Part shown: positions 52,088-61,795 of the stretch, in pieces
How positions within the stretch are numbered: the stretch's first letter is position 1
Layout of the letters: each line of letters begins with the position of its first letter
From: an uncultured Flavobacteriales bacterium
Lineage (GTDB): Bacteria; Bacteroidota; Bacteroidia; Flavobacteriales_D; Crocinitomicaceae
Direction of reading: 5' to 3'
Length of the DNA: 64,000 bases
Assembly (NCBI GenBank): GCA_937876195.1
Contig: CALEIK010000024.1
Span: forward strand, 124,001-188,000
The notes under the pieces: generated by a model
Told to the model about the DNA's origin: nothing
Database searches by the model: none
Seen by the model: only the letters and a program-made list of their open reading frames with translations
Made by a program: the position numbers and the translations under genes

Positions 52088-53812
52088 ATGGAGAACGTGA
52101 ATTTTATAGAAGAACTAAACACACTTACGGCGAACGAAGACTTGTTGTCTGTAAGTCGCGATATAAATGAATTGAGATCAAAACTCGAGGATTTTGTATT
52201 GGAAGAAGAGCGTAAAATTCAAGTTGCTCAATTAGTCGCAGAGGAAAAAAGCGAGCCGGTTGATGCATCTGTTGCTGAAAAGCAAGAGGAGATTAATCAA
52301 TTGAAAGAAACTTTTTATGAATTGTACACTGCGTACAAGGAAAAAAAGAAAGTGTTGGTTGCGGAGCGAAATGCCAACGAAGCAAAAAATTTAGCAGAGA
52401 AAACGGCATTGATCAAGCGTTTGAGAGAAGTCGTTTCTACCGAGGAGAACATTGGTGCAGCATTTTCTGCACTGAATGAAATCCAAGATAAGTGGAAAGA
52501 AATTGGCGATATCTCAAGGGATAAACGAAATGATATTCAAAGTGAGTACTCACGCTTGTTGGAAGACTTTTTCTACAACATTAAGATTTACAAGGAGCTT
52601 AAGGATCATGATTTTCACCGAAATTTTCAATTAAAATCGGCAATTATTGCTGAATTGAAGAAGGTAAATCTATTGAAATCCATTAAGGAAGCTGAAACGC
52701 AATTGAAGCAACTTCAAAACGATTGGGAAGATATCGGTCCTGTTCCAAATGAAGAGTGGGAGAAGTTGAAAGAAGCTTATTGGACGGAAGTTCGTTCTAT
52801 TTACAATAAAATCAATCGTTATTACGACGATCGCAGAGCAGAGCAGCAGAACAATATTAAAGCAAAACAGGCGCTTGTTGAAGAAACCCGTGCGTTGATT
52901 GCTGATTTAGCAGCCAATGATTCAGTAAAGGCTTGGGAGGACATGACCAAAAAGGTGATTGAAACTCAAAACAACTGGAAGAAAATTGGTTTTGGACCGC
53001 GGAAGGAGAATGAAATCGTGTGGAAGGAGTTCAGAGCGGTGTGCGATGAGTTTTTTGCAGCGAAGAAGGTGTTTTTCGGATCGATTCAAGAAGAGTACAA
53101 TGAACTAGCAACTCAAAAGAAAACACTGATTGACAAAGCGAATGCCTTGAAAGATTCTACCGATTGGAAAGGAACAGCGGATCAATTGAAACGATTGCAA
53201 CAGCAATGGAAGAAAATTGGGCACGCAGGCGTTAAGCACGAGCAGAAACTGTGGAAAGAGTTCAGAGGAGCTTGTGACGCATTTTTCACGAGTCGTCAAG
53301 CTCATTTTGATCAAAAGGACGCACAATTTGTCGATAACTTGGTCAAAAAGCAGGAGCTGATAAAAGCCATTGAATCGTACAAAGTGGGTACCGATAAAAA
53401 GGCTGCATTGAATGATTTAAAAGCTTTTGCTACCGATTTTAATGCGATTGGAATGGTGCCGATGAAGGACAAAGATGCTGTATTCAAAGCGTTCAAATCA
53501 GCATTGGATGCGCATTATGGAGCGTTGAAGATGGAAGGTGCAGAGAAGGATCAAATTATGTTTGAGGCGAAGATTGATCAGTTGAAAGCAAGTCCAAATG
53601 CAGGTAGAGAATTACAGGAACTGAAGTTTAATCTGCGCAAAGACATTGACAAATACCAAAAGGAAATCATTCAATTGGAGAACAATCTTGGTTTTTTCGC
53701 CAACAGCAAAGGAGCCGATTCGTTGAAAAAAGAAGTGGAGAAAAAAGTAGATTTCGCAAAGGACAAAATCGTTGAGATTAAGACCAAACTTAAAATGATT
53801 CCGAATGAATAG
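52088..53812 (+). CDS. DUF349 domain-containing coiled-coil protein
   Basis: The 574-residue protein is almost fully helical and contains five DUF349 units, recognisable by WK-x-IG-type text: DKWKEIGDISRDKRN, NDWEDIGPVPNEEWE, NNWKKIGFGPRKENE, QQWKKIGHAGVKHEQ and TDFNAIGMVPMKDKD. The function is not established; proteins of this family are common in Bacteroidota. No signal peptide, so it is likely cytoplasmic. The stop overlaps the next ATG by eight bases. Confidence 0.9.
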   Translation: MENVNFIEELNTLTANEDLLSVSRDINELRSKLEDFVLEEERKIQVAQLVAEEKSEPVDASVAEKQEEINQLKETFYELYTAYKEKKKVLVAERNANEAKNLAEKTALIKRLREVVSTEENIGAAFSALNEIQDKWKEIGDISRDKRNDIQSEYSRLLEDFFYNIKIYKELKDHDFHRNFQLKSAIIAELKKVNLLKSIKEAETQLKQLQNDWEDIGPVPNEEWEKLKEAYWTEVRSIYNKINRYYDDRRAEQQNNIKAKQALVEETRALIADLAANDSVKAWEDMTKKVIETQNNWKKIGFGPRKENEIVWKEFRAVCDEFFAAKKVFFGSIQEEYNELATQKKTLIDKANALKDSTDWKGTADQLKRLQQQWKKIGHAGVKHEQKLWKEFRGACDAFFTSRQAHFDQKDAQFVDNLVKKQELIKAIESYKVGTDKKAALNDLKAFATDFNAIGMVPMKDKDAVFKAFKSALDAHYGALKMEGAEKDQIMFEAKIDQLKASPNAGRELQELKFNLRKDIDKYQKEIIQLENNLGFFANSKGADSLKKEVEKKVDFAKDKIVEIKTKLKMIPNE

Positions 53813-54473
53813 ATTCATCAATGCGTTGCTAGCTTTCATTTTAATCCCAACAATGCTAGTAACCATTATTGTTGGATTTGACTTACCACTTACTTTTTTA
53901 AGAACCACGGGTGCTGAAATGCCCTACCGAGAGGAAGTTTTTCTTGGCATAGGATTATTGATTCTCGTTATTAATCTGCGGAGATCAATCAAACGATGGA
54001 TGGGAATTCGCTTGGTGAAACAAGAAAAAAAATTCAAGTGGAATGCACCAGCAAGTAGTACTCGAAAAAAACGTGTCCTTACGTATCTGATTCTCGAAAT
54101 TGTCGTGTATGCATTTGTCGGTGTTGCCCTTTATCAGGTTTCTCCGGAAGCATGGATGCCAGCGCTTGCTTTTGCGTACGTAGCAGTGGACAATATTATT
54201 TTTACGATTGTTGGATTCTCGACCAACGCATTCAGAGTTGGATTGTCGTCCAAGGCACTTATTGTAGCAGATAGAGAAGTTACAGTGCTGTATTTTAGTG
54301 GACTTCGCAAAGTGTCTCAACACCAACAAAGCATTTATTTTGATTACATTGAAGGATTGCAATTGCATTTCCCTACCGATTGTATTCCCGAAGAAAAACG
54401 CGCTGAATTTTTCGAAATCTTAGAGGCACAGCTTGACCCAAATCGCGTTTTCTTTTCAAAAGTGATGGTATAG
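53805..54473 (+). CDS. Membrane protein of unknown function
   Basis: The 222-residue protein overlaps the DUF349 gene by eight bases, so the two are translationally coupled. It has four hydrophobic segments (about residues 5-25, 45-60, 90-112, 118-140), the first near the N-terminus (INALLAFILIPTMLVTIIVGF), followed by a soluble C-terminal part of about 75 residues. I recognise no family. It may anchor or assist the DUF349 protein, but nothing in the sequence proves this. Confidence 0.65.
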   Translation: MNRFINALLAFILIPTMLVTIIVGFDLPLTFLRTTGAEMPYREEVFLGIGLLILVINLRRSIKRWMGIRLVKQEKKFKWNAPASSTRKKRVLTYLILEIVVYAFVGVALYQVSPEAWMPALAFAYVAVDNIIFTIVGFSTNAFRVGLSSKALIVADREVTVLYFSGLRKVSQHQQSIYFDYIEGLQLHFPTDCIPEEKRAEFFEILEAQLDPNRVFFSKVMV

Positions 54474-54589
54474 CTGCTTGTGTCAATTTTTAGTACACTG
54501 CTTGTGCAATGTGAAAATTAAAGGGCACTAAAAGTAAGTTTCTTCCGTTTCAAAAGAGAAATCAATTAATTTCACCAAAAAAATCAACC

Positions 54590-55540
54590 ATGAACAAATT
54601 AGTTTTCCTACTAGCAATCATTTCAATCGCAATGGTCAGCTGTAAAAAGAAAGGATGCACAGATCCTTTAGCAACGAATTACAATGTGGGCGCAAAGAAA
54701 GATGACGGAAGTTGTACTTACCCAGAAGAAGAAGGGGAAGTGGAAGAGGAAGGGGAAGTGGAGACAGGGCCAAAATTGATCATTAAACTGCATTTTGATC
54801 CAACGATGCCACGATTGGACAATTTTGGAAATCCAGCGATAGTTCCAGCGGGTAACTCTGCGCAGACACCGACGTTCCATGCGATGAGTGCACATTACAT
54901 TGAGCTAGCGCAAAATCAATTCACACAATTAGGAGATGGTGAAATTATTTACCACGGACCTGAAACAACAGCTGGAGGAGGGAACGCTGTTAATTTTGAT
55001 CAAGCAATTGTCAAAGGGGACAATGAAGTATTTCTAGAAATTCCGTTGAGTAGTATTTCTGCAGATACATACAACTGGATGCGCGTTTCATTGACCTATC
55101 AGAACTTTGATTTGGACTACCGCTTTTCAGGAGTTGATTATACAGGACGTTTGGCATCCTTTGTTGGATTTAACACCTTCATCACCAACTACATGATTCA
55201 GAATGAAACGGTTACCATCAATGCAAACAAGTTACAAGGATATTGGGGATTTGAATCACTCGGATTTGTTTATGAGGGACAAGCGCCAGCAACCACTGTA
55301 CCAAATCCACTGTCTGCAACATCACCAGTTCCTGCGGGTTCATGTGTGGTGACAGGAGATTTTGATGTACCGTTTACAATTACCGGAACTGAAACGTCTG
55401 ACATTGTTGTTGTTTTAAACCTTTCTACCAACCAAAGTTTTGAGTGGTACGACGATAACCAAGATGGGCTTTACGAACCAGCAGCTGGTGATTACCCTGT
55501 CGACATGGGATTGAGAGGATTGAAACCAGTGGTACAATAG
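54590..55540 (+). CDS. Lipoprotein with acidic N-terminal spacer and MbnP-like beta domain
   Basis: The 316-residue protein has a lipoprotein signal (MNKLVFLLAIISIAMVSC, Cys18). A short KKKGCTDPLATNYN-type motif follows (frequent in Bacteroidota surface proteins), then an EEEGEVEEEGEVE spacer. The main beta domain (about 60-316) resembles MbnP-like/DUF families, but I am not certain. Expected location is outer membrane or surface. It stands alone, after a 116-base gap with no clear terminator. Confidence 0.6.
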   Translation: MNKLVFLLAIISIAMVSCKKKGCTDPLATNYNVGAKKDDGSCTYPEEEGEVEEEGEVETGPKLIIKLHFDPTMPRLDNFGNPAIVPAGNSAQTPTFHAMSAHYIELAQNQFTQLGDGEIIYHGPETTAGGGNAVNFDQAIVKGDNEVFLEIPLSSISADTYNWMRVSLTYQNFDLDYRFSGVDYTGRLASFVGFNTFITNYMIQNETVTINANKLQGYWGFESLGFVYEGQAPATTVPNPLSATSPVPAGSCVVTGDFDVPFTITGTETSDIVVVLNLSTNQSFEWYDDNQDGLYEPAAGDYPVDMGLRGLKPVVQ

Positions 55541-55567
55541 ATTCAATTTTATCCTTATCTTTTGACG

Positions 55568-56599
55568 ATGAACAAGATCAGTCGAAGGAGTTTTATACCA
55601 TTATTAGGCACAGCGGTGGCAGGAGCTTCCGCTTTGTCTTTTTCTGGACTTCACCAAAGAGAAATTCCACTTAAACGGTATCCGAATGCGTTGCGTTTGG
55701 GAGATACCATTGGGGTATGTGCGCCTGCAGGTGGGATGATAGCCGCCGACGAAGTTTCCGAGTTTAAAAACGTATTGGAAGGATTGGGGTTCAACACACT
55801 TTTCTCCAAGAACATTGCCCAAAATGTAGGTTATTTTTCTGGAACGGATCAGCAACGCGCACAAGATTTTATGGACCTGATTTGCAACGATGAGGTCAAA
55901 GCGATTTTCTTTCTTCGTGGAGGGTGGGGATGCGCTCGCATGTTGGAATTTTTAGATTTTGAGAGCATTCGACAACACCCGAAAATCATCATAGGATTCA
56001 GTGATCCGACGTCGCTATTAAATGCGATTACGCAGAAAACTGGTTTGATTACGTTTCATGGACCTGGGGGCAATTCAACGTGGAATGCTTACAGCGTCGA
56101 TTACATTCAGCAATTGCTGATGAAAGGTGAAATGGTGCATTATCAGAATAGAGAAGGTGATTTACCCATCATTACGTATCAAACAGGAAGTGTACAAGGT
56201 GAACTTGTAGGTGGAAATATGAGCATTGTATGCAGTATGATAGGCACAGAATACGCACCAGATTGGGAGGGAAAGATCTTGTTTTTGGAAGAAGTCGCCG
56301 AAGAACCTTACCGCATTGATCGTATGCTGACACAGTTGAAATTAGCAGGAGTTTTTGACAAGATCAGCGGTTTAATTTTAGGAACGTTTAGAAAATGCAT
56401 TGCTGAAGAACCCGACCGATCGTTTGCATTAGAAGAAGTCTTTGAACAGCATTTTTCGACATTCGAAAAACCAGTTTTTTACGGCGCTCAAATTGGTCAT
56501 ACTAAGCATAAGTTTACTGTTCCCATTGGTGCTATGGCAGAAATGAACGCAGAAGTAGGGACGTTTAAATTGTTAGAACCTGCAGTACACGTAGTGTAA
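55568..56599 (+). CDS. LD-carboxypeptidase (S66 family) with Tat-type signal
   Basis: I start at the ATG at 55568 rather than a TTG at 55562. The 343-residue enzyme begins MNKISRRSFIPLLGTAVAGASALS, a twin-arginine signal. The S66 catalytic residues fit Ser145 (IIGFSDPTSLLN), Glu241 or Glu242 (KILFLEEVAEEPYRIDRML) and a C-terminal His in AQIGHTKHKFTVPIGA. S66 enzymes cut the L-D bond of recycled murein tetrapeptides. The usual LdcA is cytoplasmic; the Tat signal suggests periplasmic action here. It converges on the sensor gene with a two-base gap. Confidence 0.9.
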   Translation: MNKISRRSFIPLLGTAVAGASALSFSGLHQREIPLKRYPNALRLGDTIGVCAPAGGMIAADEVSEFKNVLEGLGFNTLFSKNIAQNVGYFSGTDQQRAQDFMDLICNDEVKAIFFLRGGWGCARMLEFLDFESIRQHPKIIIGFSDPTSLLNAITQKTGLITFHGPGGNSTWNAYSVDYIQQLLMKGEMVHYQNREGDLPIITYQTGSVQGELVGGNMSIVCSMIGTEYAPDWEGKILFLEEVAEEPYRIDRMLTQLKLAGVFDKISGLILGTFRKCIAEEPDRSFALEEVFEQHFSTFEKPVFYGAQIGHTKHKFTVPIGAMAEMNAEVGTFKLLEPAVHVV

Positions 56600-56601
56600 T
56601 T

Positions 56602-59600
56602 TTATTGTTTCGACTTTTCGTTGTCTAGCGTTTCAATAATTTTCGCGTACAGCAATTTTTCATCAATCGGTTTAGCTAAATAATCATTCATTCCAGCAGT
56701 TTTACATATTTCAATGTCCACCGTTGTAACATCGGCGGATAAGGCAATGATAGGTATTGTTGACTTCAATACTTTACGAATATGTTCTGTTGCCTCAAAT
56801 CCATTCATCTCAGGCATTTGTAAATCCATTAAAATAAGATCATACCGATTGTTTTTCAGTTGTTCTATAGCCTCCTTACCATTCGAAACGATATCGTATT
56901 GAAATTTGTATTCCTCTAAAATTGTCTTTAATAAAAGTTTGTTGAGTGCCATGTCCTCAGCAACAAGTATTTTTATGCTTGTTGTTTGCGCTTTCTCTTG
57001 AGTTGCCTTTCGTTCTTTACGAACTTTCGTCATTGATTTTGAGAATTTCAGGTTGAAACTGAATGTTGAACCTTCTCCTCGTTTGCTCTTCACTTCAACT
57101 TTCCCACCCTGATTTTCTACTAATTGCTTAACAATCGCAAGACCTAATCCTGTTCCACCATAAATCCTTGTGGTATCGCTTGATGCTTGTTCAAAATGGT
57201 TGAAGATGTTCTTCAGTTCTTCTTCCTGAATACCAATTCCAGTATCTGAAACAGAAAACTCTATCGTTATATTTTTTGTGTCTTCTCGGATGATTTTAGT
57301 GCTAATTTTAACTTCACCTTCCGCGGTAAATTTAATCGCGTTGCTTATTAAATTTAAGAGAATCTGACGCAATCGGACGGGATCACCAACAATAACTTCT
57401 GGAATTTTAGCGTCATAAACTTTAGTGAGCTTTAGGTTGCTTTCTACAATTTTATTTTCAAAAATATGATTCAAGGCAGTTAATAATTCTGTCAAATTGA
57501 AAGGTATTTTTTCAAAAACCATTTTACCTGCATCCACTTTGGCAAGATCCAGAATGTCATTAATAAGCACAATAAGCGTGTCGCCACTTACTTTAATTGC
57601 GTCAATGTATTCTTGTTGTTTTTCCGAAAGACTCGTTTTTTGCAACACTTTTGTGAAACCCAGGATAGCGTTCATTGGTGTACGTATTTCGTGACTCATA
57701 TTGGACAGGAAATATTGTTTGGATTTCATTGCTTTTTCTGCAAGGAGGGTGTTTTTTTCTGCTTGTTTTTTTGCTTTTTCAGCGAAAACGTTGGCCTCTG
57801 CCAAAGCAGCAGTAATTCTATTTTGCTCGGTAACATCCCTACCTACCATTACAACGCCATGCACTTCTTCATGTGAATCCTTATAGACGGAGCCATTAAA
57901 TCGCACATCTGTGAGTTTGCCATTTGTATGGAGAATAGTAAGAGGAGCGTTCGTTATTGTACCGTTGAGAAAAGCTTGTTGGTAAACCTCGTTTGCTTTT
58001 TTTGATTCGGTAAAATAGTCGAAAAATTTAGAATTCCTTATTCTTTCACGCGACACACCCATAATGTCGGATGTTGCCTTGTTCATATCCGTTATTTTGC
58101 CGGTTGTGTCAATAACAATTAATGGGTCAAGGCTGGCTTCAATCAGGCTATTCGCATACATTTCCTTGATATAGTATTTTGCGCGATCCGTAATGTCTTC
58201 AATTGCGAGAAGGATCAATTTTTCACTTTTCGCTTTTTGTATGATTAAACGGGCATTCAATAACATAACTTTCTCACCAATACCTGGGAAAGTATGAATT
58301 ACTTCAAAATTATCGAGACTTGATTCCTTTGTGATAATACTCGTTAACGCTTTTTGAAGCTCAGGAATATTCCATTGTTTATTCCCTAAAGCGAAAAAGG
58401 ATTTTGCGATGGTTTCTTCCTTGGTAACGTGAAATGTGCTGTAAAAGGATTCATTCGCCGAGTAAACATCAAATTCATCGGTTAAAACCAACATGGGTTC
58501 GTGGATTGTTGCAATGATTGCCTTGGAATATTCATTCAATTCCGTTACACGTTCATTGCGAATCTGTAACTCATGATTGGCAGCTATAAGTTCTTCATTG
58601 GTCGCTTCAATTTCTTCTTTGGAAGTTTCCAATTCTTCATTCAATGTTTGGAATTCTTCGTTCGTGGAAACAATTTCTTCATTCGCCGCTTGCAATTCTT
58701 CGTACGTTTTTTCCTGTGATTCCAAAATGTCATTTACTTCCAAGCGCAATTTGCCTAACTCCTCTACCAATGATTTTATGCGTTGGTCTTTCTTTGTAAT
58801 GATATCACTTCCTGTATCATCGTCGTCCGAATATTTCTCAATGTGTTCAAGGATCGTGAAAACAATCAGCAACAAGGGTTCTTCCTTGTCAATTTTTAGT
58901 GGCGACACTTCAAATGCCATCTTTTTTAGAAAGCTATCTACCCGAATTTCAATATCGGTTATTTTTATGGGTTGATTTGTTTTGACCACCTTATTGATGG
59001 CATTGCGCAATTCAAATGTAAATTCAGAACGGGTCATTTTTAACACATTCAAGCTTGCTTTACCTGAGGGATGGGCGAGAAACGTTGAAATTGGACCTCT
59101 GAACTGGAGTATTTCCATTTCTTTATTGATCACTACACATGCAGGCATATGCCTCGTCAATAAAACCGAGTCAATCGCAGAATCGATTCCCGCAGGATAT
59201 ACATTTAAATTTTTGATGGGTTGAATCATTTTCTCATCGGACAAATTTGTAAGTGGAAAGCGTGGTGTAAGTTCACTCAATCTTCTGTTGCCCTCGGTTT
59301 TTTTACGCGAATAAATTTTGAATTTTGTATTCTCTTGAGTGAATAACACGGAGGATGTCCCTACAGTTTCAGCATTGCCAAGCATTATATAACCATTTGG
59401 ATTCAATGCGAAATGAAGCGTTGCAAATACTTTTTTCTGTGCTAGGGTGTCAAAATAGATTAAAACATTGCGACAACTTATAAAATCAAGCTTAGAAAAC
59501 GGAGGATCTCTCAAAATATCGTGAGGTGCAAAAACGCACATTTCGCGTAGTTCTTTTTCAATAAAGTAAGTATCTCCTTTTAACGTAAAATACTTGTCCA

Positions 59601-60738
59601 AGTGCTTTTTCGGAATGTTCTTTACGTCGTCGGAAGAATAGGCTCCGAAGCGTGCATGCTTAATTGCATTTGCACTCAAATCTGTCGCGAAAATCTTAAT
59701 AGGAATTTTTGCATCCTTTCCTTCCTGCAATTCTGCTAGAATGATTGCAATCGTATAGGCTTCTTGCCCAGTTGAACATGCTGGAATCCAAATCCGCAGT
59801 GTTTCATTCTGAGTTTTTTGTTTGAGCAGTTTGGGGAAAAGGGTGGTTTTGAGGTATTGAAATGCATCTTTATCGCGAAAGAAACTAGACACATTGATTA
59901 AAAAGTCGTTGAAAATAATTTCCAATTCGTTATCGTCTTGTACCAAGAGTTCAACGTACTCCTTTAACGATTTTATATTGTGCGCTTGTAACTGATGCTC
60001 CAAGCGTCTCTTAATTGTAGCCACTTTGTAATGGCTAAAATCAACGTCATATCTTTTTAAGAGAAGTTCGAAAACGGTATTGATATCATAGTTGGTATTC
60101 TCTAGGGTTTTGTGTCGATCTTCTGCCGGTTGGGCTTTTGTGAAATTGGTTGACTTGAAACGTGTTAGCTCATTCGCAATTTCTTGGGGTGAAAGCACAA
60201 AATCTACGTTACCAGATGCGATGGCTGCTTTTGGCATACTGTCAGCTTGAGCAGAGCTGTCTTGGGCGAAGGTAATTCCACCCGCATCCTTGATTGCTTT
60301 TAATCCAGCAACACCATCACTCGCATAACCAGATAGTATAATTCCGATTACATTTTCTTTATGCGTTTGCGCCAAGGAAGAAAAAAGCACGTCAATGGAG
60401 ATGGCAGGGACTTTTGTGGAATATGGAAGTAGTCGAATATGCCCATTTGTGACCTCAATTCCTTTATTCGGTGGAATGATGTATACATTATTTGGTTCCA
60501 TGTGATCCATGTCCTCAACTTCCTGAACCTTCATTTTTGTGATCTTGGATAGGATAGAGGTAAGCAAACTTTTATGATCAGGACTCAAGTGTTGGACATA
60601 GATATACGCCATTCCAGTGTTGGGAGGTAGCACTTTCAACAAAGCCGTCATAGCTTCCAAACCACCAGCAGAGGCTCCAATCGCAACGACAGGGAAGGGC
60701 TCAATTTTCGATTTATTTTTACGGATTTCTTTTTTCAT
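56602..60738 (-). CDS. CheB-CheR-PAS-histidine kinase-receiver hybrid
   Basis: The 1378-residue protein fuses a CheB methylesterase domain (residues about 15-195; catalytic Ser23 in GASAGG, His50, Asp141 in YASDGVAG), a CheR methyltransferase domain (about 215-490), a coiled-coil stretch rich in Glu (about 640-730), PAS domains (about 745-985), a histidine kinase and a receiver. In the kinase the phosphoacceptor is His1016 in SNMSHEIRTPMN, then SNAIKFT and SDTGIGIQ. In the receiver the phosphoacceptor is Asp1305 in LILMDLQMPEMNG. CheB/CheR hybrids are known sensor designs not tied to chemotaxis receptors. The likely role is a phosphorelay controlling gene expression. No chemotaxis genes are nearby and the signal is unknown. 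Confidence 0.93.
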   Translation of the reverse strand: MKKEIRKNKSKIEPFPVVAIGASAGGLEAMTALLKVLPPNTGMAYIYVQHLSPDHKSLLTSILSKITKMKVQEVEDMDHMEPNNVYIIPPNKGIEVTNGHIRLLPYSTKVPAISIDVLFSSLAQTHKENVIGIILSGYASDGVAGLKAIKDAGGITFAQDSSAQADSMPKAAIASGNVDFVLSPQEIANELTRFKSTNFTKAQPAEDRHKTLENTNYDINTVFELLLKRYDVDFSHYKVATIKRRLEHQLQAHNIKSLKEYVELLVQDDNELEIIFNDFLINVSSFFRDKDAFQYLKTTLFPKLLKQKTQNETLRIWIPACSTGQEAYTIAIILAELQEGKDAKIPIKIFATDLSANAIKHARFGAYSSDDVKNIPKKHLDKYFTLKGDTYFIEKELREMCVFAPHDILRDPPFSKLDFISCRNVLIYFDTLAQKKVFATLHFALNPNGYIMLGNAETVGTSSVLFTQENTKFKIYSRKKTEGNRRLSELTPRFPLTNLSDEKMIQPIKNLNVYPAGIDSAIDSVLLTRHMPACVVINKEMEILQFRGPISTFLAHPSGKASLNVLKMTRSEFTFELRNAINKVVKTNQPIKITDIEIRVDSFLKKMAFEVSPLKIDKEEPLLLIVFTILEHIEKYSDDDDTGSDIITKKDQRIKSLVEELGKLRLEVNDILESQEKTYEELQAANEEIVSTNEEFQTLNEELETSKEEIEATNEELIAANHELQIRNERVTELNEYSKAIIATIHEPMLVLTDEFDVYSANESFYSTFHVTKEETIAKSFFALGNKQWNIPELQKALTSIITKESSLDNFEVIHTFPGIGEKVMLLNARLIIQKAKSEKLILLAIEDITDRAKYYIKEMYANSLIEASLDPLIVIDTTGKITDMNKATSDIMGVSRERIRNSKFFDYFTESKKANEVYQQAFLNGTITNAPLTILHTNGKLTDVRFNGSVYKDSHEEVHGVVMVGRDVTEQNRITAALAEANVFAEKAKKQAEKNTLLAEKAMKSKQYFLSNMSHEIRTPMNAILGFTKVLQKTSLSEKQQEYIDAIKVSGDTLIVLINDILDLAKVDAGKMVFEKIPFNLTELLTALNHIFENKIVESNLKLTKVYDAKIPEVIVGDPVRLRQILLNLISNAIKFTAEGEVKISTKIIREDTKNITIEFSVSDTGIGIQEEELKNIFNHFEQASSDTTRIYGGTGLGLAIVKQLVENQGGKVEVKSKRGEGSTFSFNLKFSKSMTKVRKERKATQEKAQTTSIKILVAEDMALNKLLLKTILEEYKFQYDIVSNGKEAIEQLKNNRYDLILMDLQMPEMNGFEATEHIRKVLKSTIPIIALSADVTTVDIEICKTAGMNDYLAKPIDEKLLYAKIIETLDNEKSKQ

Positions 60739-60945
60739 TTTATCAGGGGCTTAATAAGCTTAAAGAAAATTGTAAGAATGAAATATGTTTACAAGAACCT
60801 GATCTCAACTTGCGCTATGCAAATGAAAAATGAAATTGTTGATCGAATACTCGCCTTCCTTAACAAATATAAGGTTTTCAACGCCTTAAAACTATATCTG
60901 AGGATGATTTCAGTGAATTATGTAAATGTGGGGAGAGAAATGTGA
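60739..60945. other. Upstream region of the hybrid kinase, no gene seen
   Basis: AT-rich DNA upstream of the minus-strand kinase start, expected to hold its promoter. I cannot pick one with confidence. Confidence 0.5.
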
Positions 60946-61060
60946 TCACTTCCCAATAAAACTCAAGTGTCTAATTTCTTGACGCAGATTGTTCTGCGCA
61001 TCCGCCAATTTGAAAATCGGCACGTAATGTCCAATTTCTGTAGCCTTCTTTTTCACCAAT
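60946..61060 (-). pseudogene. Ghost 3' end of a VWA-domain gene paralogue
   Basis: Read on the minus strand, this stretch codes KKATEIGHYVPIFKLADAQ, then NNLRQEIRHLSFIGK and a TGA stop at 60946-60948. The last 35 or so residues match the C-terminus of the intact VWA gene (62082-63512; GGGHYVPIFKLADAQ, NNLRQEIRRLSFIGR) with only a few changes. The remainder of the gene is absent. It is a degenerate terminus of a former tandem copy. Confidence 0.85.
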
Positions 61061-61109
61061 CTTCAGTTGTTTTAGTTCCTGTTTAGGTCATTTTTTAGTG
61101 TTTTTTATT

Positions 61110-61326
61110 CAACCCTTTCAGGGTTGTTTCCACAGGTTTACACCTGCAGTCCCAACAGGTTACACCTGCTGTTATTCATATTTAAGCCCTTCGGGCTTTT
61201 TGCTAATTGGTTTTAAGCTCGATAGTATATTATTGTCTTAATCCCGAAGGGATTGAATTTGATTAACACCGCATTTTTGCGGTGAAAAAAGTGAAGTAAT
61301 AGCATTAAACAACCACAACGTGGTTG
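61110..61326. repeat. Palindrome array A
   Basis: Individual hairpins: 61110-61126, 61133-61146, 61156-61168, 61184-61198, 61241-61253, 61267-61284, 61310-61326. They are separated by AT-rich spacers of 10-45 bases. Confidence 0.85.
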
Positions 61327-61331
61327 AATAT

Positions 61332-61778
61332 CTACAACAAGTATTTTTCGTCAAACTCAATTCCATGTTCATGAAGCAATTCAATATATTCCTCGTTAAA
61401 GGTTTTTATTCTGTGATGTTCTTCCTGATTCTTTACATATTCAATCAATCGGTCTTTTTCCTTTATGCTGTATGTAAATGCGCCATACCCTTCCTGCCAA
61501 CTTGTAAACTTCTCAAATAAATTGTTCTCTTTGATATACAAAGAACTCGATACTTTAATGTCCTTTACTAATGATGATAATGAAACTGATGGATGCAGAT
61601 GAGTAACGATGTGTAAATGATCCTCAACTCCATTTATTCGATACAAATGACATTTCTTATTTTTTAGTACCCCCCAGATGTATTTGAATAACTCATCTCT
61701 GTGATTTTTGGTAAGTACACGCTCTCGCCTTTTTGTACTAAATACAATTTGATAGATTATTTGGGTATAGGTGCTCAT
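61332..61778 (-). CDS. IS200/IS605-type Y1 transposase (RAYT-like)
   Basis: The 148-residue protein is a Y1/HUH nuclease of TnpA_REP or IS200 type: N-terminal TYTQIIYQIVFSTKRR, the HUH metal motif at EDHLHIVTHLHPSVSLSSLV, and the active-site tyrosine in EGYGAFTYSIKEKDRLIEYV. It cuts and joins single-stranded DNA at hairpins. It has no tnpB partner, and its two flanks are palindrome arrays, so a REP-associated (RAYT) function is likely: spreading of hairpins rather than of itself. The gene is intact in frame. Confidence 0.9.
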   Translation of the reverse strand: MSTYTQIIYQIVFSTKRRERVLTKNHRDELFKYIWGVLKNKKCHLYRINGVEDHLHIVTHLHPSVSLSSLVKDIKVSSSLYIKENNLFEKFTSWQEGYGAFTYSIKEKDRLIEYVKNQEEHHRIKTFNEEYIELLHEHGIEFDEKYLL

Positions 61779-61795
61779 CTTTTACTGTTTTTATT

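Noticed and set aside
53105..53326. Minus-strand open frames in the DUF349 gene
   Set aside because: They are shadows of a highly repetitive helical coding sequence and have no start context or family.
61184..61198. Hairpins of the palindrome array as Rho-independent terminators
   Set aside because: The hairpin at 61184-61198 is followed by T, but the same series occurs twice and the other hairpins lack T runs; they are better explained as parts of the element.
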